From Actinomycetota bacterium (GTDB lineage: Bacteria; Actinomycetota; Thermoleophilia; Gaiellales; Gaiellaceae), in assembly GCA_020029595.1 (NCBI GenBank), contig JAIBJN010000001.1:18472-82471 (forward strand): a stretch of DNA of 64,000 nucleotides, written 5' to 3'. Below the pieces are notes generated by a model. It did no database searches, was not told where the DNA came from, and saw only the letters and a list, made by a program, of their open reading frames with translations. Below are positions 36,797 to 47,065 of the stretch, piece after piece (within the stretch, counting starts at the first letter, position 1; every line of letters begins with the position of its first letter). Position numbers and translations under genes: made by a program.

Positions 36797-37445
36797 TCCG
36801 ACCGCAGTCGACCTCGACGCGGTCACCGTCGACGCGATGGGCACACTCGTCGAGCTCGACGCACCGGCAGGCCGGCTTCGAACCGCTCTGGCCGAGCGCG
36901 GCTTCGAGCGGGAGCTCGAGGACGTCGCGGCCGCCTTCCGCGCCGAGGTCGCCTACTACCTCCCGCGAACCCTCGAAGGGACCGACCAGGCGAGCCTCTC
37001 CGACCTTCGGCGTCGCTGCACGGCCGTGTTCCTCGAGCACGCGAAGGTCGAGCTCGACGCCGAAGGCTTCACGTCGGCGTTCGTCGAGAGCATCGTCTTC
37101 GAACCGCTCGCAGGGGCCGCCTCGGCGCTCGCGCGCCTCCGCAGGGCGGGCCTCGTCCTCGCGTGCGTCTCCAACTGGGACATCTCGCTCGCCGGACAGC
37201 TCGAGCGTGCAGGCCTCGCCGGCTCCTTCTCCGAGATCGTCAGCTCGGCCGAGGCGGGCGCGGCGAAGCCTGACCCCGCCATGTTCGCGGTGGCCCTCGA
37301 GCGCCTGGGCGTCGATCCTGCGCGCACCCTGCATATCGGAGACGGTGACGCGGACCGCGGAGGGGCCGCCGCGGCCCGGCTCTCCTTCGAGCCGGCGCCG
37401 CTCGCTACGCTCCCCGCACGGCTGGGACTCGGCCGCAAGTCATGA
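36774..37445 (+). CDS. HAD-superfamily hydrolase
   Basis: VTVDAMGTLVEL, LACVSNWD, AAKPDPAMF, HIGDGDADRGGAAAA. Confidence 0.85.
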   Translation: MPSRKTASPTAVDLDAVTVDAMGTLVELDAPAGRLRTALAERGFERELEDVAAAFRAEVAYYLPRTLEGTDQASLSDLRRRCTAVFLEHAKVELDAEGFTSAFVESIVFEPLAGAASALARLRRAGLVLACVSNWDISLAGQLERAGLAGSFSEIVSSAEAGAAKPDPAMFAVALERLGVDPARTLHIGDGDADRGGAAAARLSFEPAPLATLPARLGLGRKS

Positions 37446-38605
37446 GTAAGCGAACGCGGGGCCTCTCCACACGCGCGATCCACACGCCGCCGCTGCCCAC
37501 CGGGGCGGGGGAGCCTCTCGTCGGACCGATCGTAGCCTCGACGACGTTCTCTTTCGAGCGCGTCGCCGAGCTCGGCCGCGTGATCTCGGAGGAGGAATAC
37601 GGGTTCACCTACGCGCGGCTCCGCAACCCGACCGTCGAGGAGCTCAACGCCGTCGTCGCGGCCATCGAGAGCGCCGAGGCGGCGCAGGCCTTCGGGTCGG
37701 GGATGGCGGCGATCAGCGCCGCTCTGCACTCGAGCCTCGCGTCGGGAGACACCCTCCTTCTTCCGCAGCAGCTCTACGGCACGACGTACCAGCTCGCCGA
37801 ATCGCAGCTCCGGCCACGCGGGGTCGAGATCGTCTACCTCGACGTCACCGACCCGAGCGCCTGGGAGCGACCGGCCCGGGTGCGGTACGTCGAGACGATG
37901 GCGAACCCCGGCTTCCCGCTGGCTGACCTGGCCACGCTCGCGGCGACGAAGGGCGACGGGCTCCTGATCGTCGACAACACGTTCGCGTCGCCGGCGCTCT
38001 GCCGACCGCTCGAGCTCGGCGCCGACCTCGTCTGCGAGTCCGCAACCAAGTACTTGAACGGGCACCACGACGTCACGGCGGGCGTCCTCGCAGGCAGCCG
38101 CGAGCTCGTGGCGGCCGCGCGAGGCCACCAGATCGTGGTCGGCTCAGTGCTCGACCCGTTCCCGGCGTTCCTCGTCCGCCGCGGCCTGAAGACGCTGACG
38201 CTGCGCCTGGAGCGGGCGAGCTCGAACGCTCTCGCCACGGCGCGGTTTCTCGAGATGCACCCGAAGGTCGAGCGGGTGCTCTACGCAGGGCTCGAGAGCT
38301 TTCCGCAGTACGAGCTGGCGCTGCGCCAGCTCGGCGGCCCCGGCGGCATGCTCGCCTTCGAGCTCGTGGGCGGCCGCGAGGCCGGCGAGCGCTTCATGGA
38401 CGCGCTCGAGCTCTGCGGCCGGGCGACGAGCCTCGGCGGCGTCGACACGGTCCTCCACCACCCCGCCTCGACGAGTCATCGCCAGTACTCGCCGGAGCAG
38501 CTCGCCGCGGCGGGTATCTCATCGGGTCTGCTGCGCCTCTCCGTAGGGTGTGAAGATGCCGACGACATCGTCGCCGACCTCGAGCAGGCGCTCGCGCAGG
38601 CATAG
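37442..38605 (+). CDS. Trans-sulfuration PLP enzyme (cystathionine gamma-synthase / methionine gamma-lyase family)
   Basis: STRAIHTP, YARLRNPTVEELNAVVAAIE, VDNTFASPALCRPLELGADLVCESATKYLNGHHDVTAG. Confidence 0.92.
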   Translation: MSKRTRGLSTRAIHTPPLPTGAGEPLVGPIVASTTFSFERVAELGRVISEEEYGFTYARLRNPTVEELNAVVAAIESAEAAQAFGSGMAAISAALHSSLASGDTLLLPQQLYGTTYQLAESQLRPRGVEIVYLDVTDPSAWERPARVRYVETMANPGFPLADLATLAATKGDGLLIVDNTFASPALCRPLELGADLVCESATKYLNGHHDVTAGVLAGSRELVAAARGHQIVVGSVLDPFPAFLVRRGLKTLTLRLERASSNALATARFLEMHPKVERVLYAGLESFPQYELALRQLGGPGGMLAFELVGGREAGERFMDALELCGRATSLGGVDTVLHHPASTSHRQYSPEQLAAAGISSGLLRLSVGCEDADDIVADLEQALAQA

Positions 38606-39269
38606 CCCGACCGCGCTCGGGCTCTGGATCGCCCTCTCGGCACTTCTCATCGCCGTCGCGTTCTGGTCGGCAGGCCAGGAGGGCGGGACCGAGGACGCCC
38701 TCTACGACGCCGACCTGGCCGTCGGAGGGCTCTTCTTCTACGGACTCATGGCCCTGATCACGTTCGGCATCGCACTCGTCTACGGGCGCCCGCTCCGCGC
38801 GCTCGGCTTTCGCCGGTTCCGCCTGCGCTGGGTCTGGATCTCCTTCGGGATCGTCGTCCTCACGATCATCGTTGCCCGGGCGCTCGAGCCCGTCCTCCAC
38901 GGCGGGGAGGAGCAGGGGTTCGCCCCCGAGAGCTGGCAACCCGAGCACGCCGCGGTCTTCGCCGTCAACTCCGTCGTCCTCATCCTCGTCGGCCCGTTCG
39001 CCGAGGAGCTCTTCTTCCGTGGCCTCGGCGTGCGGGTCTGGGCCGTCTTCGGCGGCCTCGTCGCGATCCTCGCCACAGGAGTCGTCTTCGGACTGGTGCA
39101 CGGCGTCCTCGGGGCGATCCCGCCGCTCGTCCTCTTCGGCGTCGGGCTCGCCTGGGTACGGCTACGTTCCGCGAGCGTGTGGCCGCCCTTCATCGCACAT
39201 GCCACCTACAACGGCCTCGGGATCCTGCTGCTCGTCATCGCCTGGGCGACGGACACGCCTGTCTCCTAG
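38550..39269 (+). CDS. CPBP-family intramembrane metalloprotease
   Basis: GPFAEELFFRGL, VVFGLVHGVLG, HATYNG. Confidence 0.88.
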   Translation: MKMPTTSSPTSSRRSRRHSPTALGLWIALSALLIAVAFWSAGQEGGTEDALYDADLAVGGLFFYGLMALITFGIALVYGRPLRALGFRRFRLRWVWISFGIVVLTIIVARALEPVLHGGEEQGFAPESWQPEHAAVFAVNSVVLILVGPFAEELFFRGLGVRVWAVFGGLVAILATGVVFGLVHGVLGAIPPLVLFGVGLAWVRLRSASVWPPFIAHATYNGLGILLLVIAWATDTPVS

Positions 39270-39286
39270 CCGCTTATCCTTGAGCC

Positions 39287-39577
39287 ATGCGGCCGAGCGA
39301 CCCCGAGCAGGATCCCGTCGTCCGCGATCTCCGGACACGCATCACGGAGGCCGACCGGGCGATCCTCACGGCCGTCAACGCGCGGCTCGAGCTCGTCCGG
39401 GCGCTCCGCACGCACAAGCTCTCCCAGGGCTGGGATTTCGTCGACCGTGACCGCGAGGAGCAGCTCCTCGACTCGCTTGTGCGCGAGAACCCCGGGCCTC
39501 TCACGGAGGCGGGACTCCGCCGGCTCTTCGGCGACCTGCTCGCGCTTACCAAGCGCGAGGTCGACGGCGAGCCCTAG
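39287..39577 (+). CDS. Chorismate mutase (AroQ/type II)
   Basis: VVRDLRTRITEADRAILTAVNARLELVRALRTHKLSQGWDFVDRDREEQLLDSLV. Confidence 0.85.
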   Translation: MRPSDPEQDPVVRDLRTRITEADRAILTAVNARLELVRALRTHKLSQGWDFVDRDREEQLLDSLVRENPGPLTEAGLRRLFGDLLALTKREVDGEP

Positions 39578-39580
39578 CTC

Positions 39581-40066
39581 CTACTCCGTGGAGAAGTCCT
39601 CGGGCTTGACCTCGTCGAGGAACTTCTTGAACTCCTCGACGACCTCCTCCTCGTTCACGTCTTCGTGCTCGAACTCGATCGCGCTCTCTTCGATCACCGC
39701 CTCGGCGGCGAAGATCGGCGCTTCGGCGCGCACGGCGAGGGCGATCGCGTCGCTCGGACGCGAGTCGATCTCGATCTCGGCCCCGTCGATGGCCACCGTG
39801 ATGAGCGCGTAGAACGTGTTCTCGCGGAGCTCGGTGACGGCGATGCGGACTACGCGAGCCTCGAGCTGGGCGAGGATGTCCGTGAAGAGGTCGTGCGTCA
39901 TCGGGCGCGGCGTCGCGGCGCCCTGGAGCTTCATGAGAATCGCGGCCGCCTCCGGATGACCGATCCAGATCGGGAGGAACTTGTTTCCGTCGGCGGTCTT
40001 GAGCAAGACGATCGGCTGCTTGCCGACCATGTCGAAGCTCACGCCGTAGATGACCATCTCGTGCAT
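39581..40066 (-). CDS. Bifunctional nuclease family (DUF151)
   Basis: LPIWIGHPEAAAILMKLQG, RPMTHDLFTDILAQL, IDSRPSDAIALAVRAEAPIF. Confidence 0.9.
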   Translation of the reverse strand: MHEMVIYGVSFDMVGKQPIVLLKTADGNKFLPIWIGHPEAAAILMKLQGAATPRPMTHDLFTDILAQLEARVVRIAVTELRENTFYALITVAIDGAEIEIDSRPSDAIALAVRAEAPIFAAEAVIEESAIEFEHEDVNEEEVVEEFKKFLDEVKPEDFSTE

Positions 40067-40083
40067 GGGCAGGACTGAGTCTG

Positions 40084-40755
40084 ATGATAGCCGCGCCCCT
40101 TCGAACCGGAACCGGCGACGGAGTCTTCACCCGGCCCAGCTTGAATGGACGACCCGCAGGTGAAAGAGTCTTGTGCCCGTTGGCTCGAATCCTGCGTCCA
40201 CTCGCCGTTGGTGTCGGGGTGGGTGGGCTCCTCGGACTCCTCATCGCCGGTACCGGCTCCCGCATCGCGATGCGGCTGATTGCCCTCGCAGACAATCGGG
40301 AGGACTTCGGCCGGGTTACGAGCGCAGAGGCAGTCGTCGGCGACGTGACGCTTGACGGAACGCTCACCGTCCTGCGCACGGGCGTCCTCCTCGGCATTCT
40401 CGGATCTCTCCTCTATCTTGGGCTTCGGCGCTGGCTGCCCCGTGAGCGCCGTCTCCGGACGCTCGCGTTCGCCTGCACGATCGTAGGGTTGGGCCTGTTC
40501 GTCACGGTCGAGGGGAATCAGGAGGACTTCGCGTTTCTGAACCTCGGGCTCAGCCTTGGCCTCTTCGGCGCGACGCTGCTCCTCTTCGGCCTGGCGGTGC
40601 CTCCTCTCGTCGATCGGCTGGCTCCTCTACCTCACACTCGGGCTCGCGGTGCCTCGCTCGTCACATCCCTCGTCGTCGCCCTCGCGCTGGTTGCCGGCGT
40701 CTTCGCGGTGAAGCACGCGGTCGAGTTCGCGAACGGGACGCGGATCCCGAGCTAA
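40084..40755 (+). CDS. Putative polytopic membrane protein of unknown function
   Basis: 223 aa ORF with several hydrophobic segments; no recognised family. Confidence 0.6.
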   Translation: MIAAPLRTGTGDGVFTRPSLNGRPAGERVLCPLARILRPLAVGVGVGGLLGLLIAGTGSRIAMRLIALADNREDFGRVTSAEAVVGDVTLDGTLTVLRTGVLLGILGSLLYLGLRRWLPRERRLRTLAFACTIVGLGLFVTVEGNQEDFAFLNLGLSLGLFGATLLLFGLAVPPLVDRLAPLPHTRARGASLVTSLVVALALVAGVFAVKHAVEFANGTRIPS

Positions 40756-40860
40756 CGGGGCCCCTTTGACTCGACCCCGAACGGGTCCCGGCTTCCAAGC
40801 CTGGCTGTGCCGCTCGCCTCGCCCGCCGGCGCAGCCGGTCCGTTGGCAGGCAGCTCGAGA

Positions 40861-40924
<64 letters not shown>

Positions 40925-40934
<10 letters not shown>

Positions 40935-41800
40935 GCGCCGACGGATTGTAGCCGCGCTCGCTCGAGGGCCTCGACGATCTCCTCGAGCTCGAGCTCGCTC
41001 GCGAAGTAGACCTCGATCCGCCCGCCGGCGACCTTCGCGTCGGCTCCCGTAAGCCTCCGCACGGCGTCCTTGGCCCGCTCGGCCAGAGCCGGATCGACGG
41101 GCTGCTTGCGCCTCGGCTTCGTCCGCGCGCCGGCCCAGCGAGCGGCACGCTCGGCCGCGCGCACCGACAGTCCCGCGCGCACGATGCGACGCGCCAGGGC
41201 ACGGCGCTCCTCGTTGTCCGGCACAGCCAGGACTGCGCGCGCATGACCCTCGGAGAGCCGGCCGCGCTCCACTAGCCCGAGAACGTCGTCGGGAAGCTCA
41301 AGGAGCCGTACTCGGTTCGAGACCGTCGGCTTCGAGCGGCCGACCTGTTCCGCGACCTCGCCCAGACCGAGCCCGAACTCGTCCATGAGGACGGCGTAGG
41401 CCCGCGCCTCGTCGACAGGGGAGAGGTCTTCTCGGGCAACGTTCTCGACGAGCGCGAGGAGGAGCGAGTCGCGGTCGTCGGTCTCGCGAACGAGGGCCGG
41501 GATCGTGGCCAGGCCGGCCACCCGCGCCGCGCGCCAGCGGCGCTCCCCCGCTATGAGCTCGTAGCCGCCCTCTTGAGCCGGGCGCACGACGACGGGCTGG
41601 ACGAGTCCCTGGGCTCGGATCGACTCTGCGAGCTCGTCGATACGCTCCCCGTCGAGCCTCTTCCGCGGCTGGCGTGAGTTGGCCCGGATCGCGCCCACGG
41701 GGACGTGCACGAGCTCGCTCGTCGCGGCCGCGCCGCCCATGAGCACCTCGAGGCCGCGCCCGAGGCCGCGCCTCGGGCTGGGGCTAGCCGCGGTCGACAA
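40925..41800 (-). CDS. parB: Chromosome partitioning protein ParB
   Basis: GLGRGLEVLMG, RANSRQPRKRL, YELIAGERRWRAA, ALVENVAREDLSPVDEA, HTH VAEQVGRSKPTVSN. Confidence 0.95.
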
Positions 41801-42536
41801 GCTCGCTCGCCACCCGGTAGTACGCGTCGGCCCCTGCCGAGCCGCGGTCGTAGACGGTGATGGGCAACCCGTGGCTCGGCGCCTCCGCCAGCCGGACGCT
41901 CCTGGGGACGACCGCGGTGAAGACGAGGTCGCCGAAGTGCCGCCGCACCTCGGTCGCGACGTCTGCGGCCAGGCGCGTCCGCCCGTCCACCATCGTCAGG
42001 ATCATCCCGCCGAGGGCCAGGCGGGGATTGAGCCGTGTCCGCACCAGCTCGATCGAGTGGAGAAGCTGGGCAAGACCTTCGAGCGCGTAGTACTCGCACT
42101 GGACCGGGACGAGCACGCGGTCGGTCGCCGCGAGCGCGTTGACCGTCAGGGGTCCCAGCGAGGGCGGACAGTCGATGAAGACGAAGTCGTAGCGCTCGCG
42201 CGCGGGGGCCAGGGCCTCCGGGAGGAACGTCTCGCCGTCGTCTCGCCGCGCCAGCTCGACGGCGGAGCCGGCAAGCTCTGGGCGCGAGGGCACGAGATCG
42301 AGGTTCAGAAAGTCCGTCTCGTGCGCGACCTCCACGAGCGGAGCGCCATCGAGGAGGTCGTAGGTCGACGTCCCGTTCGCGCGTTGACCGAGGCCGGAGG
42401 TCGCATTCGCCTGCGGGTCGAGGTCGACGACCAATGTGGAGGCTCCGGCCTCCGCGAGACAGGCGGCGACGTTGACGGCGGTCGTCGTCTTGCCGACGCC
42501 GCCCTTCTGGTTCGCGAGGGCGAAAACCTTCCCCAC
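41784..42536 (-). CDS. parA: Chromosome partitioning ATPase ParA/Soj
   Basis: VFALANQKGGVGKTTTAVNVA, VDLDPQANATSGLG, FIDCPPSLGPLT. Confidence 0.95.
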   Translation of the reverse strand: MGKVFALANQKGGVGKTTTAVNVAACLAEAGASTLVVDLDPQANATSGLGQRANGTSTYDLLDGAPLVEVAHETDFLNLDLVPSRPELAGSAVELARRDDGETFLPEALAPARERYDFVFIDCPPSLGPLTVNALAATDRVLVPVQCEYYALEGLAQLLHSIELVRTRLNPRLALGGMILTMVDGRTRLAADVATEVRRHFGDLVFTAVVPRSVRLAEAPSHGLPITVYDRGSAGADAYYRVASELVDRG

Positions 42537-42550
42537 GAAAGCGATGCTAG

Positions 42551-43171
42551 TCAGGCGAGAGGACGTTTCCGTGCCATTCCCGGACGACGCGGGAACCGCT
42601 CCGGCGTCGGCTCCACCTTCGGAACGAGGAGGAGGGAGCGCCGGGAGGAGCCCAGGAGCGGAATGACCTCCGGCGCAGCCCCGCCGACCATCCGCGCGGC
42701 TGTCGCCGCGGGCTCGGGATCGACCTCCCCGGCGAGCAGGATCACCCGCCCGCCGACACGAACGAGCGGGAGGCACCACTCGAGGGCGACCGGCGGCGGG
42801 GCGAGCGCCTGCGCGAGCGCGGTGGCGTACGTCTCTCGACCCTCCCCCCGGGCATGCTCCTCGGCGCGGGCGCAGATGACCCGGACGTTTGGAAGCTCCC
42901 GCGAGACGGCCTCCAGGAACGAGCACGTACGGCGCTGGGCCTCGAGCAGGTCGACGCGCAGCTCGGGCCGGGCCAGCGCGATGGGGATCCCGGGAGAACC
43001 GCCTCCCGCGCCGACGTCCACGACCGGCCCTTCCCGTACGAACGTCGCGGCCGCGAGGGCGTCGTCGACGTGAACCCGCCGCGCCTCGTCCGGATCGCGC
43101 ACGGCTGTCAACCCTGGCTCCGCGAGCAGCGCCTCGAGCCACCGCTCGAGCCGCGGGTCCGAGAACGTCAC
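42551..43171 (-). CDS. rsmG: 16S rRNA (guanine527-N7)-methyltransferase
   Basis: VVDVGAGGGSPGIPIALARPELRVDLLEAQRRTCSFL; synteny. Confidence 0.92.
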   Translation of the reverse strand: MTFSDPRLERWLEALLAEPGLTAVRDPDEARRVHVDDALAAATFVREGPVVDVGAGGGSPGIPIALARPELRVDLLEAQRRTCSFLEAVSRELPNVRVICARAEEHARGEGRETYATALAQALAPPPVALEWCLPLVRVGGRVILLAGEVDPEPAATAARMVGGAAPEVIPLLGSSRRSLLLVPKVEPTPERFPRRPGMARKRPLA

Positions 43172-43881
43172 TCGGAGGGTGCGGGAGAGACGACGACGCG
43201 CCTGTTCGGCTCCGTCCCGTCGCTCGAGGTGACGACGTCCTGCCGCTCGGCAAGGTGCACGTGGACGATCTTCCGTTCGACGGCTGTCATCGGCTCGAGG
43301 GCGACCGGGCGCTGAGCCTGAACAGCATCCGAGGCGGCCCGCTCGGCGAGCCCCTCGAGCGCCTCTCGCCGCCGCTCGCGATAGCCGGCGGCGTCGACGA
43401 CGACCTCCTTGCGCCCCTCGTCGGACCCGCGCCAGAGGACGGCGTTCGCAAGGTACTGCACCGCATCGATCGTGTGCCCGCGCTTGCCGATGACGAGCCC
43501 GAGGTCGGGTCCCGAAAGCGACGCGTGGATCGCCTCCTCGTCCTCCGTGATGGCGATCCGACACGGCGCGCCGAGCGCGGCGCACACGCGCTCGAGCAGC
43601 TCGCGAAGCTTCGCCGCCGACGTCCCCGGCTCCTCGCTTGCGGGCGGTGCGGCCGGGGGAGGCTCGGAGACGCGGGCGATCACGCGCGCCGGCACTTGGC
43701 CGACGCCGAGAAGGCCACGCTCGCCCTCGGACAGGACTGTGAACTGGACGCTCGCCTTGTCGAGTCCGGGAAAGCGCCGCTCCAGCTCCCGCAGGGCGAC
43801 CCACTTCGCCTCGCCGACCGTCTCGCCTTCGGCCTCGGTGATGCCGTCGTTCTCGGGTGCGACGCCCTCGGTCTCGCTCAT
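43168..43881 (-). CDS. jag: Jag/KhpB RNA-binding protein (Jag-N, KH, R3H)
   Basis: GLVIGKRGHTIDAVQYLANAVL KH loop; EPMTAVERKIVHVHLAERQDVVTSSDGTEPNR R3H. Confidence 0.93.
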   Translation of the reverse strand: MSETEGVAPENDGITEAEGETVGEAKWVALRELERRFPGLDKASVQFTVLSEGERGLLGVGQVPARVIARVSEPPPAAPPASEEPGTSAAKLRELLERVCAALGAPCRIAITEDEEAIHASLSGPDLGLVIGKRGHTIDAVQYLANAVLWRGSDEGRKEVVVDAAGYRERRREALEGLAERAASDAVQAQRPVALEPMTAVERKIVHVHLAERQDVVTSSDGTEPNRRVVVSPAPSE

Positions 43882-44699
43882 CGCCGAGCCCTCGGGCCCT
43901 TCTTCTTTCGCCGCCGGACGCGCTGCTGACCCGGCGGAGCCGGCTTCGTGTCCCCCTCCGCCGCGGTTGCCGTCTCGGGCGAGGGCTCCGGCGCGCGAGG
44001 CGACGTCCTCGACGTCCGCTTCGCCGGCGGCGGCGGCCTCGGCACGAGCCGCCGAGTGATGAGGCCCTGGCCGACGGTCCAGAGGTTCGTCGTCGCCCAG
44101 TAGAGCATGAGTCCGATCGGGAAGTTGATGACGAAGAAGATGAAGAGGAACGGCAGCGCAAGGAAGACGTAGCGCTGGCGAGGGTCCATCGTCGTGGACA
44201 TGAAGTACGTGGAGGCGACCTGGCTCACCACGTAGACCACGAGCAGAAGCCAGCCCGACCAGTGCGAGTCGATGTGCTCCGTGATGCTCGGGACGAGCCC
44301 GAGCCAGCCGAGGTCGGAGTCGGGGTACTTGGGGAGGACCTCGTCGTCGAAGTCGCGCAACACGAAGAAGAGCGCGAAGAAGATGGGGATCTGGAGGAGG
44401 ATCGGGAGGCAGGAGGCGGCCGGGTTGACCTTGTTCTCCTTGTAGAACTTCATGACTTCCTCGTTCATCCGCTGGCGATCGCCCTTGTACTTCTGCTGGA
44501 TCGCCTTCATCTCCGGCGCGTGCAGCTGCAGGCGCTGCATGGAGCGGATCTGCTTGATCGTGAGCGGCAGGATCACCATGCGCACGATCAGGGTGAGGAC
44601 GATGATCGCCCAGGCCCATGGGAGCCCGATCGAGGCGTGCAGCCACTCGAGCACCGCGGTGAGGACGTTCTCGATCGGCGTCAGCGGGTGCATCGTCAA
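43878..44699 (-). CDS. yidC: Membrane protein insertase YidC/OxaA
   Basis: AIIVLTLIVRMVILPLTIKQIRSMQRLQLHAPEMKAIQQKYKGDRQRMNEEVMKFYKENKVNP. Confidence 0.97.
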   Translation of the reverse strand: MTMHPLTPIENVLTAVLEWLHASIGLPWAWAIIVLTLIVRMVILPLTIKQIRSMQRLQLHAPEMKAIQQKYKGDRQRMNEEVMKFYKENKVNPAASCLPILLQIPIFFALFFVLRDFDDEVLPKYPDSDLGWLGLVPSITEHIDSHWSGWLLLVVYVVSQVASTYFMSTTMDPRQRYVFLALPFLFIFFVINFPIGLMLYWATTNLWTVGQGLITRRLVPRPPPPAKRTSRTSPRAPEPSPETATAAEGDTKPAPPGQQRVRRRKKKGPRARR

Positions 44700-44929
44700 G
44701 CCTTGAAGACCGTCTGGTCGCGGGCGTAGTCAACGCCGCCGTGGCTCCAGGGGTTGCACCGCAGAAGCCGCCAGCCGGCGAGCACGAGCCCGCGGAGGAC
44801 GCCGAACTCACGGATCGCGTCGAGGGCGTACCGGGAGCACGTCGGGTGGTACTTGCAGCGCGGGCCGAGGAGCGGGCTGACGACGAGCCGATAGGCGTGG
44901 ATCGGCAGCGAGACGACGTGCCTCACGCC
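44696..44929 (-). CDS. yidD: Membrane protein insertion efficiency factor
   Basis: YRLVVSPLLGPRCKYHPTCSRYALDAIREFG...RLLRCNPWSHGGVD; GTG start. Confidence 0.95.
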   Translation of the reverse strand, partial: GVRHVVSLPIHAYRLVVSPLLGPRCKYHPTCSRYALDAIREFGVLRGLVLAGWRLLRCNPWSHGGVDYARDQTVFKA

Positions 44930-45282
44930 CCAGTCCCCTCCGCGAGGCTGAAGACCTCGGCCACGCGCTCTGTCAGCCACGGGAAACCGCGGCTCTCGAC
45001 GGCGTCGGCGAGCCCGGGCCGCGCGATGAGAACGTAGTCATGCCCGGCGGGCAGCCCCTCGCAGAGCTCGTCGAAGGCGGCGCGGAGGCGCCGCTTCAGC
45101 CGGTTCCGCTCGACCGCCGCGCCGAGCTGGCGCGAGACGGCGAGGCCGAGTCGCGCTTCGCCTTCGGGGCCCTCCTCCCTCGGGAACGCATAGAGGACGA
45201 GGAACCGGGTCGAGACCGACCGGCCCTTGCGGTAGACGGTGTCGAAGTCCCGCGAGCGCGAGAGGCGGTGGCGTCGGCTCAC
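44923..45282 (-). CDS. rnpA: Ribonuclease P protein component
   Basis: RRHRLSRSRDFDTVYRKGR, GLAVSRQLGAAVERNRLKRRLR. Confidence 0.95.
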   Translation of the reverse strand: MSRRHRLSRSRDFDTVYRKGRSVSTRFLVLYAFPREEGPEGEARLGLAVSRQLGAAVERNRLKRRLRAAFDELCEGLPAGHDYVLIARPGLADAVESRGFPWLTERVAEVFSLAEGTGA

Positions 45283-45292
45283 TCGACCCCGC

Positions 45293-45427
45293 TCACGCGG
45301 AGAGGCGCTTGCGCCCCTTGGCACGGCGACGCTTCAGGATCGCGCGGCCCGCGCGCGTCGACATCCGCGCCCGGAATCCATGCCGGCGCTTCCGCCGGCG
45401 CACATTCGGCTGGTACGTTCGCTTCAC
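45293..45427 (-). CDS. rpmH: 50S ribosomal protein L34 (44 aa; below ORF-track cutoff)
   Basis: GTG start; [43 protein letters not shown]. Confidence 0.96.
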   Translation of the reverse strand: MKRTYQPNVRRRKRRHGFRARMSTRAGRAILKRRRAKGRKRLSA

Positions 45428-45520
45428 GAGAGAAAGAGTGTCGAAACGGCCGCGAAGTGCGGCCGGGCGATCAGTATAGAGGAGCGGTCACGGCGTCCGG
45501 GGAGGAGAGTTCGCGTCTGG

Positions 45521-45595
45521 GTAATCCACAGCCACGAAGGCGCATGGAAGGAGGCAAGAGACCACCTTTCCACACCTGTGGATAAGCGTGTGGAG
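45521..45595. promoter_or_regulatory. DnaA-box-like cluster in rpmH-dnaA spacer (putative oriC/dnaA autoregulation)
   Basis: TAATCCACA (45521-45529), CTTTCCACA (45565-45573), perfect TTATCCACA on minus (45576-45584), TGTGGAGA (45588-45595). Confidence 0.65.
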
Positions 45596-45724
45596 AGGGC
45601 CTAAATCCCTGCAAAGTGCCCCTTTTCGTGCTCAGCGATTTCCCCAGGCGGAAGCGTTGAAGCGGGCCGCAAGACGCTGCTATAGTCGCCGCTTCCGAGA
45701 CCGGCGGAGGAGCGGAACAAGGGC

Positions 45725-47065
45725 GTGCAGCGGGCGTCAGAGTTGAGTGCGGACGCACTTTGGGGCGAGATCTCGTCTCGCTTGCGCGACGCCCTGAACG
45801 ACGCCACCTACACGACGTGGTTCTCCGAGGCGAGTCCTGGCGCCTCCGACGACGAGGCCTTCGTCGTTCTCGTCCCCAACGACTTCACACGCGAGTGGAT
45901 CGAGGGCCACTTCCGAGGTCTCCTCGAGGCGATCGTCCGCGATGAGCTCGGCGCCGAGCGGACGGTACGAATCACTGTCCGCGAGCTCGCGCCCCATCGC
46001 GACGCCCACGTCCCGCCCCGGCCGGCCCGCTCGCTCGAGGGCCTCAATCCGAAGTACACCTTCGACTCGTTCGTGATCGGCTCTTCGAACCGGTTCGCCC
46101 ACGCGGCCGCTCTCGCCGTCGCGGAGGCGCCCGCCCAGGCATACAACCCGCTCTTCATCTACGGCGGGACGGGGCTGGGAAAGACCCATCTCCTCCAGGC
46201 GGTCGCCGCCTACGTCACGGAGCACACCGGCAGCCTCTCTGCGCGCTACGTGACGAGCGAGACCTTCATGAACGACTTCATCAACTCGCTTCGCGACAAG
46301 CGCATCGAGGGGTTCAAGCAGCGGTACCGCCATTACGACGTCCTCCTGATCGACGACATCCAGTTCTTCGAGCACAAGGAGCGGATCCAGGAGGAGTTCT
46401 TCCATACCTTCAACAGCCTCTACGAGGCCGGGCGTCAGATCGTAATCTCGTCCGACCGACCGCCGCGGGCGATCGCGACCCTCGAGTCTCGCCTGCGCTC
46501 GCGGTTCGAATGGGGGCTGATCACGGACATCCAGCCGCCTGACCTCGAGACGCGCATCGCCATCCTGCGGAAGAAGGTGAAGACGGACGCGATCCACGTC
46601 CCAGACACGCAGGTGCTCACCTTCATCGCCAGCCGAATCTCCACCAACATCCGCGAGCTCGAGGGCGCGCTTACGCGCGTCGTCGCGTTCTCGTCTCTCA
46701 CAGGACGCCCAATGAGCGTCGAGCTGGCACAGGAGGTGCTGAAGGACGTCTTCCCACAGGGTGAGATGCCCGAGATCTCCGTCGAACAGATCCAGCAGAC
46801 GGTCGTCGAGCGCTTCGGAATGTCCATGCAGGAGCTGACCGGAGACCGCCGCTCCCAGTCGATCGTCTACCCGCGACAGGTTGCCATGTACCTCTGCAGG
46901 GAGCTGACGGACAGCTCCCTCCCGAAGATCGGCAAGAAGTTCGGCGGACGCGATCACACAACGGTCATCCACGCAACCTCGAAGATCGCCAAGCTGATCC
47001 AGGAAGACCGGAACGTCTACAACCTGGTCCAAGAGCTCACAGCCCGAATCAAGCAGGCCCGTTGA
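45725..47065 (+). CDS. dnaA: Chromosomal replication initiator DnaA
   Basis: [58 protein letters not shown] start. Confidence 0.98.
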   Translation: MQRASELSADALWGEISSRLRDALNDATYTTWFSEASPGASDDEAFVVLVPNDFTREWIEGHFRGLLEAIVRDELGAERTVRITVRELAPHRDAHVPPRPARSLEGLNPKYTFDSFVIGSSNRFAHAAALAVAEAPAQAYNPLFIYGGTGLGKTHLLQAVAAYVTEHTGSLSARYVTSETFMNDFINSLRDKRIEGFKQRYRHYDVLLIDDIQFFEHKERIQEEFFHTFNSLYEAGRQIVISSDRPPRAIATLESRLRSRFEWGLITDIQPPDLETRIAILRKKVKTDAIHVPDTQVLTFIASRISTNIRELEGALTRVVAFSSLTGRPMSVELAQEVLKDVFPQGEMPEISVEQIQQTVVERFGMSMQELTGDRRSQSIVYPRQVAMYLCRELTDSSLPKIGKKFGGRDHTTVIHATSKIAKLIQEDRNVYNLVQELTARIKQAR

